This document shows positions 39,507 to 47,246 of a stretch of DNA of 64,000 nucleotides, in pieces; positions within the stretch are counted from its first letter, which is position 1, and every line of letters starts with the position of its first letter. Position numbers and translations under genes: made by a program. The stretch covers positions 21,195-85,194 of the forward strand of contig DIXP01000109.1 of assembly GCA_002436065.1 (NCBI GenBank), given 5' to 3'. The notes beneath the pieces are model-generated. The model saw nothing but the letters and a program-made list of their open reading frames with translations, was not told the DNA's origin and ran no database searches. The DNA is from Chloroflexi bacterium UBA6077. Lineage in GTDB: Bacteria; Chloroflexota; UBA6077.

Positions 39507-40643
39507 CTACTTGGTCCCGGCCGCCTTGGCATCCGCTATCATCGGCTTACAGATCGCATCGTCCTCGTCCCACAGGGCGGCGTACTGCTGGGCATCGGCG
39601 TAGCGGACCCGCATCCCCATCTCGTCCATCTTCTTGAGGAACTCGGCGTCCTTGGTCGCCCTGCCGATGGAGGCGCTCAGGACGTCGATGATCGCCTTCG
39701 GGGTGCCTCCGGGCGCCACGAAGCCTCGTGTGGCGACCATAATCACATTGTAGCCCTGGGAGGTCATCGTCTTGGCACCGGGGAACAGGCTGATCTCCTC
39801 CTTGTCGAAGACCCCCAGTATCCTGAGCTGGCCGCTCTGGAAATGGCCCATCAACCCACCCGCGCTGACCACGCCGGCGTCGATATGCCCTCCCAGTATC
39901 GCGGTCACCTGCTCGGAGCTGCCGTTGAAGTGCACCGATGCCAGCTTCACGCCGGCCGCCTTGCCGAGGGCGATAGCGGGCATGTGGGTAGGGGTCATGA
40001 CCCCGCTGTCGCCCACCTTGATCGTGTCGGGCGCGGCCTTGGCAGCATCGAGCAGATCCTTGGTGGTCTTGTAAGGACCATCCCCCTTCACGACCAGCCC
40101 GACCGGCTCCATCACTCCGATGGCCACCGGCGCCAGGTCCTTCCGGGAGAAGGCAGCCTGCCGATCGGGATCGAGGTATATGATGGCGGTCGTAGGCATG
40201 GAGTTCATACCCAGGGTGTAGCCGTCGGGCTTGGCCTTCGCCACCTCGGTGATACCCAGCTGGCCGCCGGCACCGGCCTTGGCCACGACTTGGATCTGAG
40301 TCCCCAGATCCTTCTCCATCCAGGTGGCGAACTGCCGCGAGAAGAGGTCGTTGACACTGCCGGCCGCCCACGGGGCGACAATAGTGATCGCCTTGCCCTT
40401 CTCTGGATAGTCGATCTTGGCCGCCGTAGGAGCAGCCGCCGGGGTTGGGGCAGCCTGAGTGGACTGTGCGGTAGCCGCTGCGGCAGGTTTGGCGGGCGCA
40501 GCCGTGGGCTGCGCCGGTGCTGCGGTGGGCGCCGCGGCAGCCTTGGTAGGGGTGGGAGAGGGCGCGGCATCCGCGCACCCAACCACTAGAAGACTCGCTG
40601 TAGCTAGCAGGGCAGCCAAACGGACGAACACGGTCTTCAACAT
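39507..40643 (-). CDS. Tripartite tricarboxylate transporter substrate-binding lipoprotein (TctC), copy 3
   Basis: A 378-residue TctC protein, more divergent than copies 1 and 2. The lipoprotein leader is FVRLAALLATASLLVVGC, followed by a long Ala/Pro/Thr linker. The Bug domain begins YPEKGKAITIVAPWAAGSVND, with VVAKAGAGGQLGITEVAKAK, PDGYTLGMNS and DSGVMTPTHMPAIAL. AAGGAGG touches the ATG-ATG pair, so initiation may be at the TTG two codons later. The broken relative at 33130-33391 starts with TTG at the equivalent place. The long in-frame extension up to 40883 runs through a repeat element and is not coding. No permease genes are adjacent. Confidence 0.9.
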   Translation of the reverse strand: MLKTVFVRLAALLATASLLVVGCADAAPSPTPTKAAAAPTAAPAQPTAAPAKPAAAATAQSTQAAPTPAAAPTAAKIDYPEKGKAITIVAPWAAGSVNDLFSRQFATWMEKDLGTQIQVVAKAGAGGQLGITEVAKAKPDGYTLGMNSMPTTAIIYLDPDRQAAFSRKDLAPVAIGVMEPVGLVVKGDGPYKTTKDLLDAAKAAPDTIKVGDSGVMTPTHMPAIALGKAAGVKLASVHFNGSSEQVTAILGGHIDAGVVSAGGLMGHFQSGQLRILGVFDKEEISLFPGAKTMTSQGYNVIMVATRGFVAPGGTPKAIIDVLSASIGRATKDAEFLKKMDEMGMRVRYADAQQYAALWDEDDAICKPMIADAKAAGTK

Positions 40644-40771
40644 CATCCTCCTTGAACTGTGCTGATCAGGGCAACAACAACTGCTGGTCTCCATGGTGAC
40701 TTCTGGACATCCCATAGGCATCGCCCCCATTACCCGGCCTCTCCGCATGCATCCACGGTAGGGGCGACAGG

Positions 40772-40930
40772 CTACCAGTGCTCCGCCAAACTGGATTTGG
40801 TAGGCGGCGAAGCCGCCTGCCGGGAGCGCGGGCGGCTCGCCCGCACGAGGGACTGGCGGGCGAGCCGCCCGCGCTCCCGGCATAGGCCGCCAGATGGCGG
40901 CCTATCGAAACCAGTTTGGTCGTGTACTAG
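40772..40930. repeat. Palindromic element A, copy 2 (long form)
   Basis: The outer arms are CCAAACTGGATTTGGTAGG and CGAAACCAGTTTGGTCG. Inside, GGGAGCGCGGGCGGCTCGCC faces GGCGAGCCGCCCGCGCTCCC across a short loop, a second very strong stem. The order is the same as in copy 3 at 42542. Copy 1 at 28735 lacks most of the inner stem. No open reading frame is meaningful. Confidence 0.8.
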
Positions 40931-40982
40931 CCGGTGCGCCGCAGTCTGGGATGAAGTCTAGTAAGCTGCCTGCCTTCTATTC

Positions 40983-40998
40983 TGTTGCCTAGGCAACA
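40983..40998. promoter_or_regulatory. Perfect 16-bp palindrome TGTTGCCTAGGCAACA
   Basis: An uninterrupted two-fold symmetric site. It is downstream of the CRP-B12 regulator gene and about 340 bases upstream of tctC copy 3. A 13/16 relative occurs at 38520. It could be a dimeric-regulator operator; binding by the adjacent CRP-like protein is a guess. Confidence 0.45.
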
Positions 40999-41052
40999 CA
41001 ATACTGCCACGGGCCATTCTTGACAAGTTACGAGAGGCCCGTGGCAGTATTG
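40999..41052 (-). terminator. Long hairpin downstream of the CRP-B12 gene
   Basis: Perfect 17-base arms CAATACTGCCACGGGCC (40999-41015) and GGCCCGTGGCAGTATTG (41036-41052) are separated by 20 bases. It begins 24 bases after the stop codon of the regulator on the minus strand. There is no clear T-run, so a termination or mRNA 3'-end role is likely but not certain. Confidence 0.5.
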
Positions 41053-41075
41053 CCGCCCGATGGGAGCCATGGAGG

Positions 41076-42374
41076 CTATGGCAAGGTGAGTTTTCGAGCC
41101 AGATCGACCGCTTCTCTAGCACTGCGTCCGTATCCGTCAGCCTGAACGGAGTCCGCCAACCGTTGAGTCACACCGCCTCCGCCCACAACCACCCTTACCC
41201 CATCTCTGAGCCCCTCCCCTTTCAGCGCATCGATGACCGCCGCTGGAGCCGGCGGTGCCGCCGTAACGAGCGCGGACATCGCGATGATATCCGGTTTGTA
41301 CTGATCCACTGCCTCCACGAACTGTTGAGCCGACACGTCCACGCCAAGATCGATGACCATGAAGCCTTCGGAGGCAAGCAGCGTCGAGACTATGGTCTTC
41401 CCAATGTCGTGGGCATCTCCACGCACGGTGCCTATCACAACCCTGGACACTGCCGGCGACTCGCCGCCGATCTTCTCCATCTGCTCCCTTATCAATGACA
41501 TGGAGCACCTCATGGCCAGGGTGGACGCTATCGTGTCCGACAGATCGAGCCTTCCCGTGGTGAACTCCCTATCCACCTGCCACATCGCCGTGGTTAACGC
41601 ACTCTGGCCCTTTGCCAGGTCGATACCTTCGGCGACCACCCGTTTCGCCCAGTAGATGGCGGCGCGATCATCGCCCGTCAGCACCGCCTGGCTGAGGCCA
41701 TCAAGGATCATGAAGTGCTCGAATGGGATTATTACCAGGTGGCGACCTTCCTGCCAGATGTACCCTTGTCGCTTCAGCTCGTTGAGACAACAGGTGGTGG
41801 TGCAACGGTTCGCGACGACCAACTCGGCAAGGTCTTCATGTGTGATGCGCAGATCGATCCTGATCCCGCGCTCGGTCTCATGCCCATGCTCGTCGGCCAA
41901 CCTCATCAGGCTGCTCATCAGCCGTTGCTGGACGCTCAGCGTACTGAGGTCATGCACCTTGGTCGCAAGCGTGCGCGCCGCTCGAGCCAGTTCCGTCATC
42001 ACCATCATGGAAAAGAATCCATCGCTGGCGACCAAGTCGGCGAACTCCTCGGAAGAGATGACGTAGATCTGGGCAGTCTCCAACGCCTCGGCCCTGGAGT
42101 CGTGCCTGCCGTTCAGGAGGTTGCCGGTGAGACCGGTTATGCTTCCCGATCCGAGGATGCGATAGGTGTGAAGCTTCCCATCGGAGGAGTTGCCGCAGAT
42201 CTTGACGCGCCCGCTCTGTATCGCGAAGATCTCGCGCGAGGCTTCCCCTTCGCGGTACAGGACGTCCCCTTTTCCGTACCGCTTCAATCTGCCGATGCGA
42301 CGCCCTTCCAGCAACTCCAGGAGGCGCACCCCATTCGGCGTTGCCCTCTTCCCGGCCCCTAAATCTTCCATCAT
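41076..42374 (-). CDS. CRP/FNR-like regulator fused to a cobalamin-binding module
   Basis: A 432-residue protein in four parts. Residues about 25-140 are a cyclic-nucleotide-binding-type beta-roll (LKRYGKGDVLYREGEASREI and IFAIQSGRVKIC). The cAMP-contact G-E-L is replaced by G-L-T-G, so cAMP binding is unlikely. Residues about 165-212 are a Crp-type winged helix (ITHEDLAELVVANRCTTTC). Residues about 225-305 resemble the four-helix cap of corrinoid proteins (QVDREFTTGRLDLSDTIAST). Residues 310-432 are a B12-binding Rossmann domain with the axial-ligand motif DAHDIGKT (D320, H322, G325), AMSALVT and VVVGGGG. It is read here as a cobalamin-responsive transcription factor for the nearby methyltransferase/TctC genes. 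The W-x3-E-H light-sensor motif of CarH is not present. Confidence 0.88.
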   Translation of the reverse strand: MMEDLGAGKRATPNGVRLLELLEGRRIGRLKRYGKGDVLYREGEASREIFAIQSGRVKICGNSSDGKLHTYRILGSGSITGLTGNLLNGRHDSRAEALETAQIYVISSEEFADLVASDGFFSMMVMTELARAARTLATKVHDLSTLSVQQRLMSSLMRLADEHGHETERGIRIDLRITHEDLAELVVANRCTTTCCLNELKRQGYIWQEGRHLVIIPFEHFMILDGLSQAVLTGDDRAAIYWAKRVVAEGIDLAKGQSALTTAMWQVDREFTTGRLDLSDTIASTLAMRCSMSLIREQMEKIGGESPAVSRVVIGTVRGDAHDIGKTIVSTLLASEGFMVIDLGVDVSAQQFVEAVDQYKPDIIAMSALVTAAPPAPAAVIDALKGEGLRDGVRVVVGGGGVTQRLADSVQADGYGRSAREAVDLARKLTLP

Positions 42375-42518
42375 TTAGTCAATACCGTAGCCGCGATCAT
42401 CGCGGTTCCATGCCCACTCTTCAGGCATCAATGAGGGCCAACCTATTTACATACACAGATAGAACGTCGCCGCACCACATGCCGCGAGCCTGTCATTCCG
42501 AATAGCCCGCCCCGTACC

Positions 42519-42735
42519 TGTTATTCTGAGCGGCTCGCAGCCTAGTGCTCGACCAAACTGGATTTGGTAGGCGGCGAAGCCGCCTGCTGGGAGCGCGGGC
42601 GGCTCGCCCGCCAGTCCCTCGTGCGGGCGAGCCGCCCGCGCTCCCAGCATAGGCCACCAGATGGCGACCTATCGAAACCAGTTTGGTTGACTGCAACCCG
42701 GAGCTTCTCCGGCGCTGCGGCACCTCAGAATGACA
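42519..42735. repeat. TGTCATTCTGAG-type repeat split by element A
   Basis: The left half TGTTATTCTGAGCGGCTCGC (42519-42538) and the right half CTTCTCCGGCGCTGCGGCAC to CTCAGAATGACA (ending 42735) are the two ends of the same element that is intact at 59302-59391. Between them lies copy 3 of element A. Confidence 0.75.
42542..42695. repeat. Palindromic element A, copy 3 (inserted in another repeat)
   Basis: Starts CTAGTGCTCGACCAAACTGG, contains GGCGAAGCCGCC, the GGGAGCGCGGGCGGCTCGCC inner stem and its complement. It ends CGAAACCAGTTTGGTTGAC. It is almost identical to copy 2 apart from the orientation of the short central loop (GCACGAGGGACTGGC versus GCCAGTCCCTCGTGC), which is inverted. Confidence 0.8.
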
Positions 42736-42891
42736 GGCATGGGCGAGCCTTGGAACGGCAGGCATGGATGCGGCGCCTCAGAATTGCTGGTCGGGCGGAA
42801 GTCACGTCAGAGTGTCTAGTATAGCAGCTAGCGTACTCGCGGTCTGGAGAGACAATCTAGGCATGCAGAAGGTCGATTCAATGCTCAGCTT

Positions 42892-43641
42892 CTACCCCCG
42901 CTTCAGCACCCCCGCCAGCCTCCCCGGGTAGTTCGTGGCGATGCCATCCACCCCTATGGAGGCCAGCCAACGCATCTCCCGCTCCCTGTCCGCCGTCCAG
43001 CTGCTCACCGCAAGCCCCCGACTATGCACCTCCTCCACCGTATCACCATCCAGGTAGCCCCAATGAGGCAGCAGCACCTCCGCCCTGGCGGCGACTGCCA
43101 GGGCGGTCGGTTCCACCGGCCGGCAGGCGTACAGCACGCCGCAGATGCACTCCGGACACAGCCCCTTGACCCGGAGAACGGCATGGTGGTCGAAGGAGAT
43201 GACTACAGCTCGTTCGGCCATCGAATGCCGCCGCAGCGCCTCGACCACCTTCTCCTCGATACCAGGGTAGTAGACCGGCCCATTCTTGATCTCGAGGCAC
43301 ACGGGCGTCTCCCTCGCCGCCCACTCCAGCAACTCCTCCAGGGTCGGGACGGTCTCCCCCGCGTATCTCGGGTCGAACCAGGAGCCAGCATCCAACGCCC
43401 TTATCTCGGCAAGCGAGTGCTCCCTCACGAGCCCCTGACCGCTGGTGGTGCGCTCCACGGTCGCGTCGTGTAGCAGCACCGGGATCCCGTCGGCGGTCAG
43501 CTGTACGTCGGTCTCCACCATGTCCGCCCCCTGCTCCAAGGCGAGTCGAAAGGCCGCCATCGTGTTCTCCGGTGCCTCCCCGGATGCGCCCCTGTGTCCG
43601 ATGATCCAGGGGCGACCAAGACTCTCGCGCAATGGCATCAT
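42892..43641 (-). CDS. ugpQ: Glycerophosphodiester phosphodiesterase
   Basis: A 249-residue GDPD TIM barrel of normal length. Catalytic and metal motifs are IIGHRGASGEAPENTMAAF (HRG, E, N-T), ADMVETDVQLTADGIPVLLHD (E-x-D and the second catalytic His), CLEIKN and VSSWTADREREMRWL. The C-terminus has VDGIATNYPGRL. It hydrolyses glycerophosphodiesters to glycerol-3-phosphate and an alcohol. No signal peptide was seen, so it is the cytoplasmic UgpQ type more than the periplasmic GlpQ. It starts 18 bases after the stop of the DUF2851 gene on the same strand, so the two may be co-transcribed. Confidence 0.92.
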   Translation of the reverse strand: MMPLRESLGRPWIIGHRGASGEAPENTMAAFRLALEQGADMVETDVQLTADGIPVLLHDATVERTTSGQGLVREHSLAEIRALDAGSWFDPRYAGETVPTLEELLEWAARETPVCLEIKNGPVYYPGIEEKVVEALRRHSMAERAVVISFDHHAVLRVKGLCPECICGVLYACRPVEPTALAVAARAEVLLPHWGYLDGDTVEEVHSRGLAVSSWTADREREMRWLASIGVDGIATNYPGRLAGVLKRG

Positions 43642-43659
43642 GGACCCGAACCTCCTCCT

Positions 43660-45168
43660 CTACCGCAACCCAACCGGACACTCCCCACACCGCCTGGCCT
43701 CGCAGTACCGCCTGTACAGATGAAGCAGCCCCTGCTGCCGGCACGCCGACCGGGCCTCCCGCGGCCGCGGCGCCCCCACGATCTGCACCGCCATGTATCG
43801 GCTGATCTCGTTGTCGCCCCGCTTGGGATACGCCCGGTAGCCATCCAGGGCGCGTCTCCCCAGCCCCTCATCGCCGACGTGGGCGGCCAAGCCCGCCAGA
43901 AAGGGCAGGAACAGGTTGACCGCTATCTCGGCTGCTCGCTGACGGCCGATCATGCCGGCCGGGCGCCGCATCGGCAACCCGAAGTCACACCGTGCGGACC
44001 AGTAGCCGCCGCGAGCATCACCCAGCAGCAGCCCTTCCATCGCCCTCGGCACCAGCCTGGGCTCCAACCCCAGGATCAGCCGCACCAGGACATCGACAAG
44101 CCCCTGATCGGGCCACCGGACCGCCAGCCGGGCAAAGCTCGCCACCCGCCGGGTGGGAAAGTTGGCAGGCCGCACCCTGAAGAACTCCCACTCCGAGGGC
44201 AGCATCACCCCACCTACCCGCTCCCTGCCCCTCCGCGCCCACAGCCTCTCCAGCCCCTCGGCGTATCCATCGCTCGGTCCCATTCCCCGCTGGGATGGCA
44301 GCAACCCCGCCGCCCCCAGCATCAACCCCTCCAGATCGAAAGCCGCTCCCCCCAGCTCAGCTGCAGCGCCACCCTCCCCTGCGTCACCCCACCCCTCGGT
44401 GGTGCCGCCTCCCCGTCCATCCCGTCCATCCCGTCCGCCCGATCCGACCGGTCCGATCTGCCCATCCTGTCCATCTCGTGTCCCCGCGTCCCCGTCCCCC
44501 CGTCCGGCAAACGCCCGCGCCACCTCCAGCGGCACCAACTCCGCCAGCCTCCGAAAGGGCCGGCGGTTCTGCGTGTATCCCAGCCCCTCGGCAACCCCCT
44601 CATAGAGGATCTGCTCAGGAGGGCAGCACGCAAGGTCGGACTCGAACCGCCCAGCCTTGGCTGCAAACCGCTCCACACCGCACCGCTCCAGCAGACCGCC
44701 CAGATCGATCCTCCCCTCCGACCAGCAGGGCGACGGTCGGGGCGCAGGGTCCTGTAGGTGCGTCATCAACTCGGCCAGCGGCAGCGCCAGGTGGTCGGCG
44801 AGGGCGAGGACAGGCACCTCCACACCATCTTGGCGCAAGGTCGGCCCGTGGTCATCGTGCCACATCACCACCTGCAGCCCCACCCCGTTGTAGTGGCGAT
44901 CGCGATGGTGGCCATGGGCGCGCCAGTCCGAGGAGCGGACGTGCGCCTCCACCTCCCCGCCCCTGAGCACGGATCCGGGCCACGAGATGAGGGCCCCCAC
45001 GAAGTCCGGCCCCCGGCCCCAACGTCGCCGGCCGGGATAGACCACCTGGATCTCGTCGCCCTGCACCGTCCTCAGCGGAGGGCTCAAGTCCCGCTGTGTC
45101 TCCCACAGCCGGACCACGAGGCTCTCCGGAATGGCCGGTCTGGCCTGGTTTCCGCCCTCAGCGCTCAC
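43660..45168 (-). CDS. DUF2851 family protein with low-complexity insert
   Basis: A 502-residue member of DUF2851, a bacterial family of unknown function. Recognisable blocks are VVRLWETQRDLSPPLRTVQG, GRGPDFVGALISW, EVEAHVRSSDWRAHGHHRD, YNGVGLQVVMWHDD and, near the end, KRGDNEISRYMAVQIV. Four cysteines end the protein (CRQQGLLHLYRRYCEARRC, then CPVG), suggesting a metal site. Between about residues 222 and 262 there is a Gly/Asp/Arg-rich stretch (DGQDGQIGPVGSGGRDGRDG). It is encoded by CCCGTCCAT word repeats and is probably a repeat element captured in frame. Confidence 0.82.
   Translation of the reverse strand: MSAEGGNQARPAIPESLVVRLWETQRDLSPPLRTVQGDEIQVVYPGRRRWGRGPDFVGALISWPGSVLRGGEVEAHVRSSDWRAHGHHRDRHYNGVGLQVVMWHDDHGPTLRQDGVEVPVLALADHLALPLAELMTHLQDPAPRPSPCWSEGRIDLGGLLERCGVERFAAKAGRFESDLACCPPEQILYEGVAEGLGYTQNRRPFRRLAELVPLEVARAFAGRGDGDAGTRDGQDGQIGPVGSGGRDGRDGRGGGTTEGWGDAGEGGAAAELGGAAFDLEGLMLGAAGLLPSQRGMGPSDGYAEGLERLWARRGRERVGGVMLPSEWEFFRVRPANFPTRRVASFARLAVRWPDQGLVDVLVRLILGLEPRLVPRAMEGLLLGDARGGYWSARCDFGLPMRRPAGMIGRQRAAEIAVNLFLPFLAGLAAHVGDEGLGRRALDGYRAYPKRGDNEISRYMAVQIVGAPRPREARSACRQQGLLHLYRRYCEARRCGECPVGLR
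44385..44510. repeat. CCCGTCCATCCCGTCC word repeat inside the DUF2851 gene
   Basis: Tandem variants of CCGTCCATC, CGTCCGCCCGATCC and CATCCTGTCCATCTC run for about 100 bases. They keep the reading frame open and give the Gly-Asp-Arg-rich insert in the protein. Confidence 0.7.
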
Positions 45169-45361
45169 GGACCACCACCTCTGCCGTGGGGATGCACCTC
45201 ACCGCTACGCGGCTGTACCGATGTTACCAGGCCGGGGTATGGCAGTACACCATGGTGCAATTCCACCGCGAAGCACCATGCTGTTGCCTCGCGGTGGCGG
45301 AGTATGCTTAACTGGCAGTTGGAGGAGACAAATCACACCAGCATCGCCTATTCCCGGCAAT

Positions 45362-46249
45362 GTGGAGACCATAGTGATCCAGGATCAACGCCCTGAAGCG
45401 TTGGATTCCCCCATGCATGACCAGGATTCGTCGGACCTCGACGAACTGATCGCCCTCATGCACCAGCTCCAAGGATTGGATTTGGGCTTGTACAAGCGGG
45501 GAACAGTGGCCCGCAGGGTAACTACTCGCCTCCAGCGGTTGGGATACAGCACCTACCGCGAATACCTGACCCATCTGATCTCCGCCCCCGACGAGAGCCG
45601 CGCCCTCCTCCAGCACGTCACCATCAAGGTGAGCCACTTCTTCCGGACCGCGGGGCTGTTCACCCTTCTCGGTGAGAAGTTGCTCCCCAACCTCCTGGCC
45701 CATACCCGCGACAGCGAGGGACCACGACTCTGGAGCGCCGGTTGCGCCAACGGCGAAGAAGCTTACTCCCTCGCCATTCTGCTGGAGCAGATGTGCGCGG
45801 AGCGCGGCGGGGAGGTGCCGGCCGCAACCATCTGGGCCACCGATGTGGACCAGGCGGCCCTCGATCGGGCGGCGCACGGCCTGTACCCTCGGGATGCGTT
45901 CGTGGAGACCCCCTTGGAACTGCTGGAGCGCTATTTCGTCCCGCGGGCGGGGCGGCTCACCCCCCAGTACGAGTTGCTTCCCACCGTACGAGAGAGGGTA
46001 ACCTTCTCGCAGCATAACCTTCTATCGGGCAGTCCGCCCTGGAATGGGCACCAGCCCGGACTGATCCTGTGTCGCAACGTATTGATATATCTCGTGCGCG
46101 CGGCCCAAATGCGGCTGTATCGCTTGTTGCTCGAGACCCTTGCCCCAGGCGGTTACCTATGCCTGGGGGAATCGGAGCAGCTGCCCGATGAACTGCAACC
46201 CCAATTCCATACCGTGGATCGTCACTACCGGATCTACCGCAAGTTGTAA
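45362..46249 (+). CDS. cheR: CheR-type protein-glutamate methyltransferase
   Basis: About 295 residues if GTG 45362 is the start; GTG 45374 or ATG 45413 are also possible, as none has a good ribosome binding site. The N-terminal helical domain covers DLDELIALMHQLQGLDLGLY, VARRVTTRLQRLGYSTYREY and VTIKVSHFFRTAGLF (the NVT-x-FFR equivalent). The SAM-binding fold has LWSAGCANGEEAYSLAILL, IWATDVDQAALDRA, FSQHNLL and GLILCRNVLIYL (CRNVLIY). It would methylate chemoreceptors or a stand-alone sensor. No other chemotaxis gene is visible, and a broken histidine kinase follows. A 9-base inverted repeat (CCACCGCGA/TCGCGGTGG) lies upstream at 45263-45297. Confidence 0.88.
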   Translation: METIVIQDQRPEALDSPMHDQDSSDLDELIALMHQLQGLDLGLYKRGTVARRVTTRLQRLGYSTYREYLTHLISAPDESRALLQHVTIKVSHFFRTAGLFTLLGEKLLPNLLAHTRDSEGPRLWSAGCANGEEAYSLAILLEQMCAERGGEVPAATIWATDVDQAALDRAAHGLYPRDAFVETPLELLERYFVPRAGRLTPQYELLPTVRERVTFSQHNLLSGSPPWNGHQPGLILCRNVLIYLVRAAQMRLYRLLLETLAPGGYLCLGESEQLPDELQPQFHTVDRHYRIYRKL

Positions 46250-46370
46250 TGTAGTGCTGTTCAGAAACTTGAAGTTTCTGTGCTTCGCACAGGGTTCCGG
46301 GAACCCTGGGTTACTCAGGATGACGATGTAGCGGTAAGGGTGACAAGTGATGTGAGATGGCGAGACGATC

Positions 46371-46721
46371 GGGTACTGGGACCGCGGATACCTGGAGGAG
46401 CTGATAGTCAACCTCCTGGACAACGCCATCCGCTACAGCCCCGAGGGCGGAGAGATCCATGTAGAGGTGTCGAGAGACGAGTCTGTGGCCCGGCTGAGGG
46501 TCACCGACCCGGGGATTGGTATCCCGCCGGAGGTGCTGCCCTCACTCTTCAAGCGCCACTTCCGGGCGCAAGAGGCCCGGCGGGTGAAGGCTGACGGCAT
46601 GGGCATAGGTCTCTTCCTCTGCCGCGAGATCGTCCTAGCCCATGGCGGCCGCATCTGGGTCGAGAGCGAGCCCGGCCAGGTCAGCAGCTTCGTAGTAGAA
46701 TTGCCCCTACAGCCACAGTGA
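46371..46721 (+). pseudogene. Histidine-kinase C-terminal (HATPase) fragment
   Basis: The frame is open from 46356 with no start and gives GYWDRGYLEELIVNLLDNAI, RYSPEGGEIHVEVSRDES, VTDPGIGIPPEVLPSLFKRH, GMGIGLFLCREIVLAHGG and WVESEPGQVSSFVVELPL. These are the N, G1, F and G2 boxes of the kinase ATP-binding domain. Sensor, HAMP and dimerisation/His domains are absent. Upstream sequence is a decayed TTCTGTGCTTCGCACAGGG hairpin and repeat words. The gene was evidently 5'-truncated. It may be the partner formerly linked with the cheR gene. Confidence 0.85.
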
Positions 46722-46810
46722 TGGTTGATGAGTATGGCGGACCTCCCGCCCGCCACTCATCAACCATCCGGCCCCGACGGGCGTGCCATCTTCGAGTTGA
46801 CCGAGATTGA

Positions 46811-47020
46811 GAGATTGATGGGGAGCCGGCAATCCGCTGGCGTCGCATCGTCAGGACCCCTCCAACGCTTATCGACTACGTGGTAGTCCATGAACTGGTG
46901 CACCTCCGGGTGAGAACCCATAGCCCGCTCTTCTGGGCCGAGATCTCCAGGCTAATGCCCGACTTCCAGCTGAGGCGGTCCGCCCTGAAGGAGATGGGGC
47001 CGCGTCTCACGATCTACTGA
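46811..47020 (+). pseudogene. C-terminal fragment of a YgjP-like (DUF45) metallopeptidase
   Basis: The frame ending at the TGA 47018-47020 reads IRWRRIVRTPPTLIDYVVVH, ELVHLRVRTHSPLFWAEIS and LMPDFQLRRSALKEMG. This holds the H-E-L-x-H zinc motif and downstream H typical of YgjP/WLM-type peptidases. About two thirds of the usual protein (about 230 residues) is missing and no start codon fits. The stop codon falls inside the left inverted repeat of a 100-bp element that begins at 47015. Confidence 0.78.
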
Positions 47021-47114
47021 TCCGTGCACAGAGTGCTGAATGATTTCGTCCGGGTTTCTAGGTCAGCGTAGACGTGAGACGGATGGTGTTTAGAGACCTG
47101 TGCACGGATCAGTA
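47015..47114. mobile_element. 100-bp MITE-like element with 17-bp perfect terminal inverted repeats
   Basis: TACTGATCCGTGCACAG (47015-47031) is the exact reverse complement of CTGTGCACGGATCAGTA (47098-47114). The 66 bases between have no coding capacity. Ends start TA and finish TA. It truncates or abuts the metallopeptidase fragment. No matching transposase is in the window. Confidence 0.6.
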
Positions 47115-47246
47115 AGTCCATGCGTGGCAACTCCAAACACTTCCAAAGGCAAGCGCCTCCCAATGAGAGCGTGGACTGGGTGTCAGCGGCACCGAAGAGA
47201 TAAGACACAGCAGTACATATCTCCCAACCTACCTTAAGAGAGCCTC

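Larger units (their letters stand above)
42375..42891. other. Intergenic region made of nested repeats
   Basis: No gene in 517 bases. The core is the split TGTCATTCTGAG-type repeat (42519-42735) with element A inserted in it. The first 100 bases presumably hold the promoter of the CRP-B12 gene, but no convincing -35/-10 pair was seen. Confidence 0.6.
46722..47246. other. Degenerate intergenic stretch
   Basis: No intact gene. It contains the metallopeptidase fragment and the 100-bp element. Positions 47115-47246 contain nothing I recognise. Confidence 0.6.

Noticed and set aside
40644..40883. Long N-terminal extension of TctC copy 3
   Set aside because: It runs through a repeat element and lies before the ribosome binding site; the lipoprotein leader starts at about 40643.
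43594..44757. Plus-strand open frame of 387 codons opposite the GDPD and DUF2851 genes
   Set aside because: Pro/Arg/His-rich composition typical of an antisense shadow in GC-rich DNA.
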